Assembly (NCBI GenBank): GCA_008694505.1
Contig: VZDJ01000033.1
Location: 4,055,745-4,119,744, forward strand
DNA from: Cyanoderma ruficeps
Taxonomy: Eukaryota; Chordata; Aves; Passeriformes; Timaliidae
Length of the DNA stretch: 64,000 nt
Direction: 5' to 3'
The notes under the pieces were generated by a model. That model was not told the origin of the DNA. It saw nothing but the letters and a program-made list of their open reading frames with translations, and searched no databases. Position numbers and translations under genes: made by a program. Positions 24,022 to 36,186 of this stretch are shown here, in pieces. The first letter of the stretch is position 1. The number at the start of each line of letters is the position of its first letter.

Positions 24022-24876
24022 TAATCCCGATTTGCATGGCTGACAGCTGACAGCTCCTGGAAGTGGCCACTGCCAGATCACGAGAGGCAGAGAGAGCAGA
24101 GCAGGGTTAACCTGACCCCTTAAAACGTGCAGGTTAAAGGGGCAGCCTTTGGCTGCTGTGAGAGCCTGGTGGGATGGAGAGCAATAGCCTCTCCTGGGGA
24201 GGCTGCGGGCTGCCTCCAGTGCTGATTCCCACAGCCTGGAGCTCGAGGAGGTGGGGAAAATCCCAGGGCTGTGTCCCTGCAGATCTCACATGCACGTCGC
24301 CATCTCAAGGGGCCCCTGGGTCCCAGACAGAGGTGTGTATACACAGCACAGACAAATGGGATTTACAGGCACCAGCTTCCTGGCCTCACTTTCCAGGAGC
24401 AGGAGTGTCAAGAGTGCACAGAAGACTAAGAAAAACATCCCTAAAAGGGGAAAAACATTTGCAAATGTGCCTGCTCTCCAGGCACTCCTGGGAGAACATA
24501 AGGAGTGGGTTTGGAAAAAAACCTGACGCCTTCATGTCCTCCTTTAGTAACAATTCAAGCTGCTGAAAATACATTATTTGACCCCAAAACAGTCTGGGAC
24601 TTAAACATTTCCCTTATCCCTGTAGCTCCTGCCTCTCCCAGCCAGCTCTAATGCCCACAGGCAGGAAGGCGTCCAAGGCAGCAGCATGATGCTGAGGAGA
24701 CCCACTGAGAGGGTCCATTTTCTGCTGAGATGTTTGCAATTAAGAGCTCTGGCTCCCTGATGATGTGTGGCCTATAAAGTACTAAAAAGGAAGCCATTAA
24801 ATAAAGGAGGGACTGTTGCAACTCCTGAAAACCTAAACAAACCAGAAAAAAGGCACTTTAGAAGGAAGCAGATTTG

Positions 24877-25133
24877 AGATATTGGGATGCTGGGATATTG
24901 GAACATTGGGATATTGGGATGCTGTCATACTGGGATGCTGGGATACTGGGATGTTGGGATATTGGGATGCTGGGATATTGAGATGTTGGGATGTTGGGAT
25001 AATGAGATATTGGGATCTTAGGATACTGTGATGTTGGGATATTGAGATGCTGGGATGCTGGGATATTGGGATGCTGGGATGTTGGGATGTTGTGATGTTG
25101 AGGTGTTGGGATGTTGTGATGTTGGGATGTTGN
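24877..25133. repeat. 8-bp tandem repeat (GATRYTGG)n ending at an N
   Basis: About 31 imperfect copies of an 8-base unit, mainly GGGATATT, GGGATGCT and GGGATGTT on the plus strand. The array stops at a single N at 25133, which suggests that the assembler could not span its true length. The open frame on the minus strand repeats every eight codons because of the period and is not a gene. Confidence 0.95.
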
Positions 25134-28100
25134 ACCCTCCTAATATCAAATCTGAACCCTGCCTCTAAATAATCCTTTTCCATCCTGTAATCCATGAAAT
25201 ATCTTCTGAAGACTGTTACAGAGAAGATAAGCAAGGATGCTATGCAATATTTCCTCACGAAGACAATGTAATTAGACCCAAACCTTGGTGTCAGCTGGAT
25301 CTTAAAGTTTCACTTGCAGTAATATTAAATCCTTTACCCTCATTTAAGATGCTACTTCCAGACAGCCTGAGATCCCCCTAGTTTAGGAGACAAAGAAATA
25401 TTCCAGCCTATATTTAACTTTAATTCCTGCTGCACACTGAGTAAATTTTTGGTTTCCAAATTACTTCTGGAAATACCAACCAGGAGTGCAGACTCTCCTT
25501 GTTTCTCTCATGAGTGGAATTATGATTTATTGTGGCCAGAGATCTACAGAGCCAAACTGCTCCGAGCAAAGGTCCTGGAACTGTGGGGCTTTGGATACGA
25601 TGCTGTTATTGCTAGAAGGTGTGTTTAGCCCACAGCCAAGGTAGAGGGATGGACATTTTAGATAAATCTAGTAATTTTACAGCACTACAGGACTCTGCTC
25701 CTCCTATGGCACTGCTTTCACCACTGCACCCATGTCAGGAGGGCACTGGCTGCTCTGTGGGCATTGCTGGTGGCTGCCTTCCTGGTCCCAGGCTGGAAGT
25801 GGATGGATCTACATTTCAGGTGCATTGCTTTGCTGGAGTCTGGCTGGATGCATCCAATCAGGCTGCAAAACCCACTGTAGTGCTGCTAAAATCCCACAGG
25901 GCTTGGCCTGGTCTTGTCTCAGGGGAAATGTTCTTTTATTCAAACACATGATCATTCACAGTGCTTAGATAATGAATGTAGGATTAAAAGAAATATCTCC
26001 ATGTCTGGATACTCCAGTGCTTTAGACAGCAGGAGAATAATATTTCAAGGCTGGGAGGCATAAAATGCACAGAAGAAAAGTCCCCTTTTGGGCACAGCAG
26101 GGGTTGTAGCCAGGTGTGGTTATTGATGTCCATGCCTGAAACACTCCACAGCATCAAGGCTGGCCTTCTTCTGTTGCTGTCTGGAGGCCTTAGATTTCTT
26201 CCTTTCCCCTCAAAACTGAAGGGTTTTGGGTCAAATACACCACTCCCTATCCACCAAGCCCTTACAGCTGTGTGTTTGGTCACCCAGATCACGGCTGGAG
26301 AATGTTGCATGTAAGTGAAATTGGCATTGTAGTGCCACAGTACTGCTGGATCTGCACAGGTCTTCTGTAAAGAGGGTGAAGCTTGGATGTGCTGCTGGGG
26401 CTGGTGGGGGTTGGATACCTCCATATCCTCCTGGCCTGGGCTTACCCTGCTACTGCATCCTTATTATTATTGGCTAATTCAATAATAATTTTGCTTATTA
26501 TCTCATTCCTCTTAACATTTCCATCATACCCCAACGGAATAAAAGTGCAACAGACCCAAGAGCTACACCTAGGATGTTTTCCCGGTGCTACCACATAGCA
26601 AACTGGGAGAAAATATCCATTGTTGAAATATTCTGAGCTGAAAAGTGGAAAGAATGTGTTTCTTACGTGAACTAAGGTATAATAATCTGCAAAAACAGTG
26701 TCTCCCAAAGGCTGAGAGCTCAGGTCTGGCACAGAATGCCTCAGCAAGCAGTTTGTGGAGCAAGGTGAGTGAGTGTACAGCAAAGATAATCTTTTAAGAA
26801 GGAAGTCTTAAAACTGGGGGGGGGGGGCGCAAATACCCACATTCCTCCTCCTGCCTGTGTTTGCCTGCACACAAAGGATGTCTCCTCCTAACCATGGCCA
26901 CACAGTTGTACCAGGAGCTGGAAGGAGAAGTGTAGGATCCCTGTTCTGGGGAGCCGACCTCTCACCCACAAGCTCTGATGCTGGTGTCCCAAGCTCAACA
27001 TGGGGTTAAACATCCATGAGGATTTTTCAACACGTGAGTTAATTAAAGCTGGTAGTGCCAGGTGGTCAGCTGGCAGCATCTCCATGGCTTTGGGAGGAGA
27101 TGGATTTCCACCTCTACCCAGCTGCCTGTTTCCCTGATGCTATATTTTGGAGCTGTATCTCCCCCACAAGAGAAAAGGTCTTTCAGAGCAGCCACTGTTG
27201 AAAAGCTGCAGGGGGGTGGGCTTTGACACACCAAGAGAGGTCGGTGGAGTTTTGTTTCCTGTGGAAAGCAGGCTAAAGATAAACCCACTGCAGACTGACA
27301 CCTCTGTCACAAGGAGCAGCACTCAGTGGGAGTGCTGGGCATCCTCTCCATGGCCTGATCCATGCAACAGCCCCACAGAATTCCAGTTCAGTGACCACTG
27401 CTCTGCTGAAGGCTGCCGTGGACCCTGTTTGCTGCAGTAATAGCCAAGGCCAATGCTGGGCTCCTGGTCTTGGCACTAAGAAGGTCCAGCTGACATCTTG
27501 AGTGGTGACAATGGAATTCCTGGTGGTGATGCCACTGCTGGTGGAGATGCTTGGTGGTGGTGTGCCATTCTGGCAGCTTTGGAGCTGCAAAATACCTGTG
27601 GTGCCCACAGGGCTCTGCTGCTCAGCTGCCTTCCCACACCTCTGCTGCTTTTCCCAGACTATTTTCACCCGCAATATTTTTCACCATACTGTGCCCCAGG
27701 CTTCAAATCATGATCACTGTGCTGATCCTGATCCTGTCCACTGATATCTCTTCCATGACAAAGCTCTGAGTTAATTCTGACAAGCTCAGCTCCCTGGGCA
27801 TTGCTTTCAGGCTGCCTGCAGGTGTGCTGCCTCGGGCATGTTTCAACAGGGCTGCAAATGAGCAGCAATTTTAAAGAAAAATGAAATAATCAGGCCAGGT
27901 CTTGTCAAATCATCTCACCTGATGGATGGAATCCTAAGAAAAAAAAGAGAGAAGCCAACAAATCTCACTGGAGGCAAGACCTGCTTCATCCAAAAGCTGC
28001 TGCCAACACATCTCTAGGCTTAGGAGAAGTTTAGCATGGGCTGCCCAACGTGAGAGAGGTGCACTTGTTTCAGACTTCATTGTAGGGAAAGTTGAGAGCC

Positions 28101-28730
28101 AGGTGCTCAAAATCCAGGCCAGGGGCTGCATCCCAAGGTTTGTCTGGGAAGTCTTTGCAGAGGAGAAACGAGAATGAAGAAAGAAAATTCCAGGATGTGT
28201 GCTCTGCAGCTTTCTTTGAGCTGCCTGCAAGTGGCTGGAGGTGAACAAGGGGCACCTTAACAATCCTTTTTGGGGCTGTGTCAGCCCCAGACCACAGAAG
28301 GAGCTAAGAGCAGACATGGAAAGTAGCTCTGGCTAAACAGGTACTCTTGGTCCCTCACTAGACACAAGGGACATTTCCAATAGACCCACGTCTGCCTCCT
28401 TGCTCTGGTAGTGATTTCAAAAGAACACCACCTTTCATACTGGGGAGGAGAAGTCCAAACCTCAGGGTAAGGGACTAAATGCCAAATTGCATTAAGATAA
28501 CTGATACTGTAGGCTGGATTTTCTCAGGCACCAAGAATACACCATTCTGTTTGGCTCAGGGCATGAAACATCATCTGAGGGGGGAGAAAGGAAGGTGGGC
28601 TCTAGTAGTGCATAAATCTGGTGGCCTTTGTAGGTTCAGACATTGGCTTTGAATTTTTTTATATTTCTCAGTAGCTGGTATGGTATGATGTGGAGATGGT
28701 GCTGCTGCTCCTTCCTTCCACAGCCACCAG

Positions 28731-28761
28731 GGATGGATGGATGGATGGATNGGATGGATGG
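28731..28761. repeat. (GGAT)n microsatellite interrupted by an N
   Basis: Five GGAT units, a single N at 28751, and two and a half further units. The N marks uncertain length. Confidence 0.95.
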
Positions 28762-30869
28762 AAAAGGCTACACTGACTGGCTGAATGGTTTTCTGAATAA
28801 GAGATCTATCTTGCAGGAGTTGTGCACACAGTGGTAGCTCCCCAAACAAGCTGCTAGCTTGGTACAAACATCACCAAAATGTCACCACACCATGCAGAGC
28901 TTCACCCAAAAATGGGGTACAAAGGGCTGGTGGTCTGGAGAGGTGGGAATAATGCAGGAGAATAATGCAGATAGAAGTAATTCTCTCTCCAGGCTCTGGT
29001 GGAGGCTGGTAACACCGGGTGCAGGTGGGTTGAAGCCCAAAGGGAGGAGCAAGCTGTTCTCTGGTGCCATTCAATTCAGAGAAGCAGCCAGGCTGTGTCT
29101 GGCAGAGTGACAAAGCTCCTTGTTTCATGACTCATTTCAGGAGAACAGCTTTGGTAAGCAATAATTTTGCACTTCTGTGATTTCAGAGGGTGTGAACTAA
29201 AAAAAAAAAGAGAGAGACCATGTTCTCAGCCCTACTGAGAACAGAGGCCGCAGGCTGAGGGCTCGGCTGTGTGCTCTGAGCCAGGAGTGGGGCACACTGC
29301 CTCAGGGCAGGCCAAGCCAGGCAGAAATGGAACTGCCTCAGCAAAACCCAGGCTGGCTGTTGTCAAAGCAGGTGGCTCGGAATGCACTGTAGGAATTCGG
29401 TGTGAGGATGTCCTCCTCCCACTCACCTGCTCTGTGACTCATCCCGGTGAGCTCATCCAGGAAAGGCAGGAGGATGCTGCCAGCCTGGCAGGGTGGAAAT
29501 GCCACAGCTGCCCCCGGGAGGTGCTGACCTACACCTGCGATGCTGCCAGTGGAAATGGAGCCTGAGTTTCACAGTGTTCAGCAGTGCACCGAGCTGGGGG
29601 GGAGCCCTTTTGTGGGGTGCCAAGGTGGACAAGTGGAGAATTTCCCTATTTCCAGCCTTCCCTTCCCTTTCCTGTTCCTTCAGGCACAACAAATCAGCGA
29701 GGGCAAGGCAGCCAGCATGCCTGTGCAGCACTGGTAATCTCGTTTTATCCCCCTGGAGTACTCTGAGCAAAGCCATACGAGCCCCACAGTGGGAGTCTGG
29801 TGGGCTTTTAGCATCTCTGCAGCAGCGTGATGGGCACACACTGCATGTGCTTTCCTCCCACCTCCACTGGGAACATTCCCAGTATCACCACCTCACTTTC
29901 TGGTGCCATGACAAGCATCCATAGGGATCACTGGTACCAAAAGAATGAAAGACCGCCCTGGAAAACCCTGGCACTCCAGTATGTTTTCAAAGAAAGATCG
30001 TTTTCTTTGCACTTTCATCTTGAAAGCAAACGATTCTGAAGCCCAGGAGAGTACCACTACCCCACCCATTGGGTTTTTGTTCTTCACTGCTCCCTCCATG
30101 CACTGCTTTTCTTTCTCAGCCGTCTCTGAGCAGCCTAGGAGATGAACAGGAGCTTTGGAAAGGGTAGCTGAGGCTGCAGCCTGGGCTGCTGCTGCCCTCT
30201 CCTGGGTCCAAGGTGGCCAAGAAATCACGAGATGACTTTTTTAAAAGCGATTCCTGCGAGCCTGGGTTCATGCCACCCTTGGCAGATCCTCTTTCCTCCT
30301 CGCAGGGAACAGCACTCAGAGGGTGCCAGGCCTAGGGGTGCTGCCCAGGCTGCTACAGGGCTGGCCTGGCTGTGCCATTTGAAGGCCTGTTATATCAGGT
30401 CCCTTCAAGAATCCCAGCAAAATTTATGGTAGGACAAGGGATGATCAGCTTGGAGTGCAGGGGTACAGCTGTGCTGACCCAGTATTGTGGGAGCTCAGGG
30501 TTTCTCACCTTATTTGCTGCCTGTTCTGTCCAGGATGGTTTTATTTGTATTAAACTAAAAAGCCTCCTAAACAGGACACTACAGCTGGTTCCTTGTGCTG
30601 CAGACAATTTTCCAGCTCTGCCCCCTCACCTTGGCTCCACTGCCAGCTGAAACAAAACCTCATATTGCATCTTTTGCCTTGTCTTACCCCTGCATTGGCT
30701 GACTCCTGCCCAGGACCCTTTCCTGGCCTCAGGGCTGGGCACCAGCCAGGTGAGCACCCAGCCCTTCAATGCAGGAGGGATCTCCTGCTTCTGCAACCAA
30801 GTGGGGGCACCCTCCTTCCAAAATCTGAGCCTCTGGGGTCCTATTCCTTGCCTCTCTAAAAGTGGCCTA

Positions 30870-30970
30870 AGAAATCGTAGAATGCTGGAATGATTTGGGT
30901 TGGAAGAGACTTTAAAGAGAATATAGTTCCACCCTCCTGCCATGGGCAGGGGCACCTTCCTCTAGGTAGG
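30870..30970 (-). mobile_element. CR1 LINE 3' end, antisense orientation
   Basis: On the plus strand it reads as the reverse of a CR1 terminus: GAATGCTGGAATGATTTGGG, TTGGAAGAGACTTTAAAG and CCTGCCATGGGCAGGGGCA. About 100 bases remain. Confidence 0.8.
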
Positions 30971-33900
30971 ATCCCTGCCTCAGGATTACGGGTTCCTCAG
31001 GTTCTCCAGTCAGAAGAACCCATGAAGGTGACCCATGGTTGGGAATAGTCCATGGGCACCTACAGAACACAGGAATAACACAGACAGTTACTGCCGTAGT
31101 TAATGATAAGAGGATGACAGAGCCTCCCCTGTAGCTCTGAGAGCCTTTAATTCAGCAATTGGCTCATGGTTTCAGAAGCTACTTAGAGGCTTATTCCAGT
31201 GTTAGTGCCTTGTGAGAGGCTGGGAGCTCAGTGTTGGAGGGCTCTGAGGCTCTGGGGTGTCCGTGGAGCCCTGGCTGTCTTCTCAATGGAGCACAGGAGG
31301 AGGTGGGGTCAGTGGTCTCCATGCCCAGGAGTGGGAGGCTCGGAGTCAGCAATACAGACCCACATCTCCCAGGAAAGTCAGCACAAAGCAGAGAGAAGCC
31401 CTGGGGAACGAGCTGTGGCTGAAGTCCTCCCTGCCACAGAGTGTCCAGCCCACAGGTACAAACCACATTTGGATACCAAAGACCTCTGCAGATGTGCCAC
31501 ACAAAACCCCAGAAGATGGACATCCACGAGGTGGTGCCAGACCGATGTGAAGGGAGCTGGGTGTCCTGCACACCCCCAGCTGGAAGATCCTCACTTTTCC
31601 TTACTCACCAGCCCAGATCTTCGCTTNTTGTTTTGTTTTGGTGTGGTTGTTTTTGGGTGTTTTTTCCTGGAGCTGACTCATTGAAGTTGGCTTCACACGT
31701 GGAGCCACTCATATTGCTCCAGGTGTTTAAGAGCCAAATCAAAACACTTATTGAAAACATTGAGTGTTTGAAGAGCTGGGGAAGAGAGGAGCTGCTGTGA
31801 TGTGACCTGCCCCCCTGCCCCTGCTGCCCAGCACAGGCACGAGACCACCATGAAGAGCAGTGGGATGTGGGCCAGGTGGGAGCTGTGTCTCACTGCCCTT
31901 GGTGGGCCTTGCAGCAGCTCTACTCTCAAGCGCTGGGCTTGTCAGTCCTGCCAGAACAACAACCTGCGTGGGCAGTAATTCTTCCCCAAAACGCTCTTCC
32001 AGGCAGCAGTGGAAAACTCTGTCATGGGCTATTAAATATGAAGCCCCTGAGCCACAAATCCTGCCCCAGTCGGAAGTGCCAGACTATTTATACACTCGCA
32101 TGTAAGAGCCATAGCAGACCCTTGGCTGTCTCCGTTGCTTTTTGAACATTTTCCAGTCCTGCTATATGCTTCCGAGACAGGGAGAGCAGAAACGTACCCC
32201 ATGAATTATGGATGTGGAAGGGGTTGTAATGATGCTCTCCCTTTTACAGGCTCCTCTTTTCCAAATGGTTTTTAACCTGTGCCTCTTGGACCATCTGGTA
32301 ACTCCAAACTCTCATTCCAGGGAGGGGATAACATTTTAAAGACTGTGAAGAGAAGAAAATAGGAACAAACCACATTTGTCCCCATTCAATACCAGCTGCC
32401 ATTTTATTGTCTGCTTACCCAGTGTCACAGAATGTTGTTCACCCCAAACTGCTAATGGGCTCTTTTTCACAACCACCACACAGAGGTGGAAGCTATGAGC
32501 TGGAGGATTGGAGACAGGGTTGGACACCAGCACCAAGATTTTTTCCAGTCTCCAGAATGGTGCTCCATTGTTCACCATCCTCTCTGCTCGCCCCTCTTCA
32601 TCCTCCCCAGTGGCTGGGAGGAATGGGAGGAAGGCAGGAGGCAAATGGTGTGGGAATGTGGGAGGAGGGGACCAAGGTGCTCAGTCCTGGGGATGGAGCA
32701 GCGGTAACCTGAGCCATTCCTGCTCCTGGGGGCAGTGGTGGCCGTTGCAGCAGTGCTCCCCAGCAGTGCTCCCCATCCCATGACATGCTGGAGTGTGTCC
32801 TAAGAAGGCACATCCCCGTGCCTGGAAGCAGCATCCGATGGGGCAGGAGGTGAGAAGGGGGCATGCATGCTTCCCCACCTTCTTCCCCTCTGTCTCCCCA
32901 ACTCCTGGCAGATGCTAGTCCAGCCCCTGGTCTGTCTGGGAGCCCTTGCCCCCATCCCTGGGAGGCTGTGGGCAGGACACTGAACAGCTGTGGCTTGTCC
33001 CTCACCTTCGGGGTGGGGACAAGTGTGACCAGGCACCCAAGGCAGCTCCATCCCCTCTGCATGGAGCACGAGGAGAGGGAGGGATGATGCACAGCAGGAT
33101 CAAATGAGGAGCAAATTCTTGGTGTCCTAAGTAATGAAAGCCAATGTGGTATCAAACCCTTTGGGGCCTGAGCCCTTTTGTCCCACACTGACAAACTGGA
33201 ATAGAAAAACTCCTCTTCCTAACCTCTCCCTTCAGTAAGAGCAGCATGAGAGACGCCCTCGGGGCCCCAGCCCTGCCCACAGTAAGATTTGCAGGGCCAG
33301 GATCAGGGTTGTGGTGTGACGAGAGGCTTGATGAAGGCTTTGAAAGGCTTTGCCTTATCTGCTCATCCTCACCCTCACCACCCATAATTGGTTCCACATC
33401 TCTGCTGTGGGTTCAGATCCCACCACCCTCGGCCATCTGCCCGCCGGCCGCGCTGCCGGTGGCCCCGTTTTCCCCTTGCTCCATCCTGAGCACCAGGACT
33501 CCGTCTGCTGAAATCCCCAGCGAGGTGGGATTACCAGGCACTGTCTGGAGCTCAGATCACCTGGGGTTTGCAGTCTTGGGCAGAGCTTTGAGGAAAATAA
33601 AAAGGGGAAGGGGTAGGGAGTGCAAGATGTCTCCTGAGGCTGAACAGCCGAGTTCGCTCCTTGAAGGCTTCATGCCAGTTTAATTGGTTTTGCTGGATGC
33701 TTTGGATCCTGCTTTGCCCTGCCTGGGTTGGGAGACAGCCACACTTCTCCGTGCAGCTTAATACTCCAGGCACGATGGAAGAGCAGCTTAAGGACTCATT
33801 AGCAATGTGGCTGGCAGCCAGGAGTGAAGCAGGTGAGGTGGGGGGGTGTGTAAAAAGCATCATGGCACATAAGGACCTTTCATCTCTCCTCTGCCCAGCT

Positions 33901-34650
33901 AGGGATGGGGTTTGGCTGGGCAGTGAAAATAAACTGGAAGAGATGTCAGAGCATCTCCAGCAGCATCACACCAAGCCCCTGCACGGGATAGTTTTGGAGC
34001 CTGTGGACACCCTGGCCCAGCTGAGCTAAAATTGAGGCCAGTGGGAGTGGGCAGTTCTGGGGTGTTTGAGTTTTTCTCCGGCCTATCAGGAGAAACACAG
34101 ACCCCTGAGCTGAATCAAGTCCTCAGAGAACAGCCCTTGCCCTCCACCCACCTCCCTCACCATTTTGCAAGCCCTGAATTTTTCCCAGCCTAAAAATGGA
34201 GACAGTGGGGGGACCAATAGCTTGTGGAGGGCTCTTTCCTGAGAGGTCCCCACCAGCTTTAGCCCTGCTTGATGGCAGGTGCTTGGGCTTCCAGGGGAGT
34301 GGAGAACCCACTGAGAAACCTTGGGACGAAGCAATATTAATTTACACCTACTGGGCAGAAGCCACCACCACTCCAAATGAATCCTCTCACGGGATGGGGC
34401 TTTGGGAAAGCCATGGTATATCCACAGCCAGGAGCAAGAAATCCAGAAATGGGGAGAGGCCAGGGAGACTGAGGGCAGCCTTGGTGACTTGGTCCCAGCC
34501 CCAGACACACCATGCTGCAGGCCCCAAATGATGGGTTGTAGCCTGGACCACTACAGCCCCCACAGGCAGATCCAGGGGCTCCTCCCAGCAGCCCACGGCG
34601 CAGGGAAAGCAGGAGCCCAGGCAGTCAGGGAGGAACAGGAAGCAAGATCC

Positions 34651-34656
34651 TTTATT
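34651..34656 (-). promoter_or_regulatory. ETV5 polyadenylation signal AATAAA
   Basis: The plus strand reads TTTATT, giving AATAAA on the coding strand. I saw no other canonical signal between it and the ETV5 stop codon. Confidence 0.6.
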
Positions 34657-34900
34657 GTACACAGTACAGAATGTAATGCAGCTTTGCAGGAGATACATAG
34701 CCCTGCTTGAATAAAGACATTTCAAATCAGTCCTCAGATTAACTCCTTCTGCACTGCAGACCTGCCACACCAAGCAAATGGTTAAAAACCTGTCCCCAAG
34801 GTGGGGTTCCCAAAACCAAATGCTCCCCATGGGTACAGGCCACTGCAGCCACCATGGGGAGAGCAACCAAGTCGTTGTAGAGTTAATCTTCATACTTCCC

Positions 34901-34975
34901 AAANAAAAAAAAAAAAAACCAAAAACCAAAAAACCCAGCAAAAACAAAACAAAACAAAAAAACCCAAAGAAAAAT
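34901..34975. repeat. A-rich simple repeat with an N
   Basis: A-run followed by CCAAAAA and CAAAA units, with a single N at 34904. It lies in the predicted ETV5 3' UTR and is T-rich in the transcript. Confidence 0.9.
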
Positions 34976-36186
34976 TCCAACCGAAGCTAACTAAAGAAGA
35001 GAAAAAATTCCTATACAGCATTTACAACAAAACATGTAGCCTGGTGCAGGGGAGGCAGGTATGGATATATGAGTGGTGGAGGAGTGTTAGGAGGTGCAGC
35101 GAGGGATGGGAGGAGCTGGAGGGAAGTGGGGTACTGAGGAAGGGACCCCCCGTCCCTGCCCACCTCAGCCTTACAGCCCAGCTCCGAGGCCATGCCAAGC
35201 AGGGGGAGCGCAGCTGAGCCAGTATCGGGATTCAGCCCTGGCTCCCCTGGGAAAGAGGACTGGAGCAGTGAAATGGAGTGGACCAGATCCTTCGGCAGCC
35301 ATCCCAGGAAGCCACGGGCATCCAGGGCTCCCCCTGCCACCAGGAAAGCCATGGGGGTGTCCCCAGGGGGCTCCAGGGACAGCAGCCGAGCTGCAAAAAA
35401 TAGCTTTGCCTTAAAATACAAAAAATCTACAAAAATCAGTTTAGAAACCTTTAGTATTTTCCTAAAACATCCCGGGAAAAAAAAAACAAAAAACAAAACA
35501 ACCCGAGAGGGAGTTAGTGTCAGGGTCTCCTCCCCCAAAATGCAACCCATGGCCCAGAGCCAGAGCTGGGGAGGATTGAGGGCACGGAGAGGATGCAGGA
35601 GGAGGTTCTAGGGGAACAACAGGTTATATGGGGAGGGGGCTGGGGAAGAAGGCAGAAGGCTCCTCGGGGTTGGGGTAGGATGCTGCGCACATCAGCCCCG
35701 GGGTGCTGGCCCAGGCGGCCCCCCCGCATCCCTCCTCTCTGTGCAAATCAAAGCCCTTTCCACCACACAAGGCAGCTACGCGGATTGTGCTCGATGCAAA
35801 GCAGATTGTCGTGACAATTGGCTCGGGAGCCACGCAGCCCAGCCCTGGGGGAGAGCCTGCAGCCTCAGGCTCCCGGCGCCCCAAGACATCATCACACTGA
35901 TGCATGGCAGGAGGTGCCAGCCACGGGCAGTCCTGTGCACTAGCCCTTGGAAAGGAAGGGTGGGAATTTCGGCGGCAACACACGTGGGGCGTTTTAAATT
36001 CCTCGAATTGGCGTGTGCACCCATGCTGTCTGTCTGTCGTTCGGACTCGTTTTGTTGTTTTTTGTTTGGTTTTTGTTTGTTTTTTTTTTTTTTCCTCCTT
36101 ACGGACAGCCAAAAATATTCATTTTAGAAAACCGTGTTTGCCCCAGGTGGATGCGCTAGTGCCAATGGCTCTGCCGGCCGGCCGAG

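Larger units (their letters stand above)
16251..34630. other. Intergenic region between convergent BOK and ETV5
   Basis: About 18.4 kb with no gene that I can support. It contains CR1 fragments (23.3, 23.8 and 30.9 kb), an 8-bp-unit satellite (24.9-25.1 kb), a GGAT microsatellite (28.73 kb), a run of 12 G at 26816-26827, and three single N positions (25133, 28751, 31627). Open frames are short, lack splice-compatible neighbours and resemble no protein family I know. One AT-rich stretch near 19.8-20.0 kb carries octamer and homeodomain-type motifs. Confidence 0.8.
34632..36186 (-). other. ETV5: ETV5 3' UTR (predicted)
   Basis: About 1.55 kb between the stop codon and the first AATAAA on the minus strand. 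It contains two homopolymer-rich tracts: a long A-run (minus strand) near 36045-36097 and a T-rich CAAAA-type tract (plus-strand view) at 34901-34975 that includes an N at 34904. The 3' end is inferred from the poly(A) signal. Confidence 0.6.

Noticed and set aside
24833..25258. 141-residue open frame on the minus strand with repeats of S-Q-H-P type
   Set aside because: The residues repeat every eight codons purely because the DNA has an 8-bp period; it contains an N and has no flanking gene structure.
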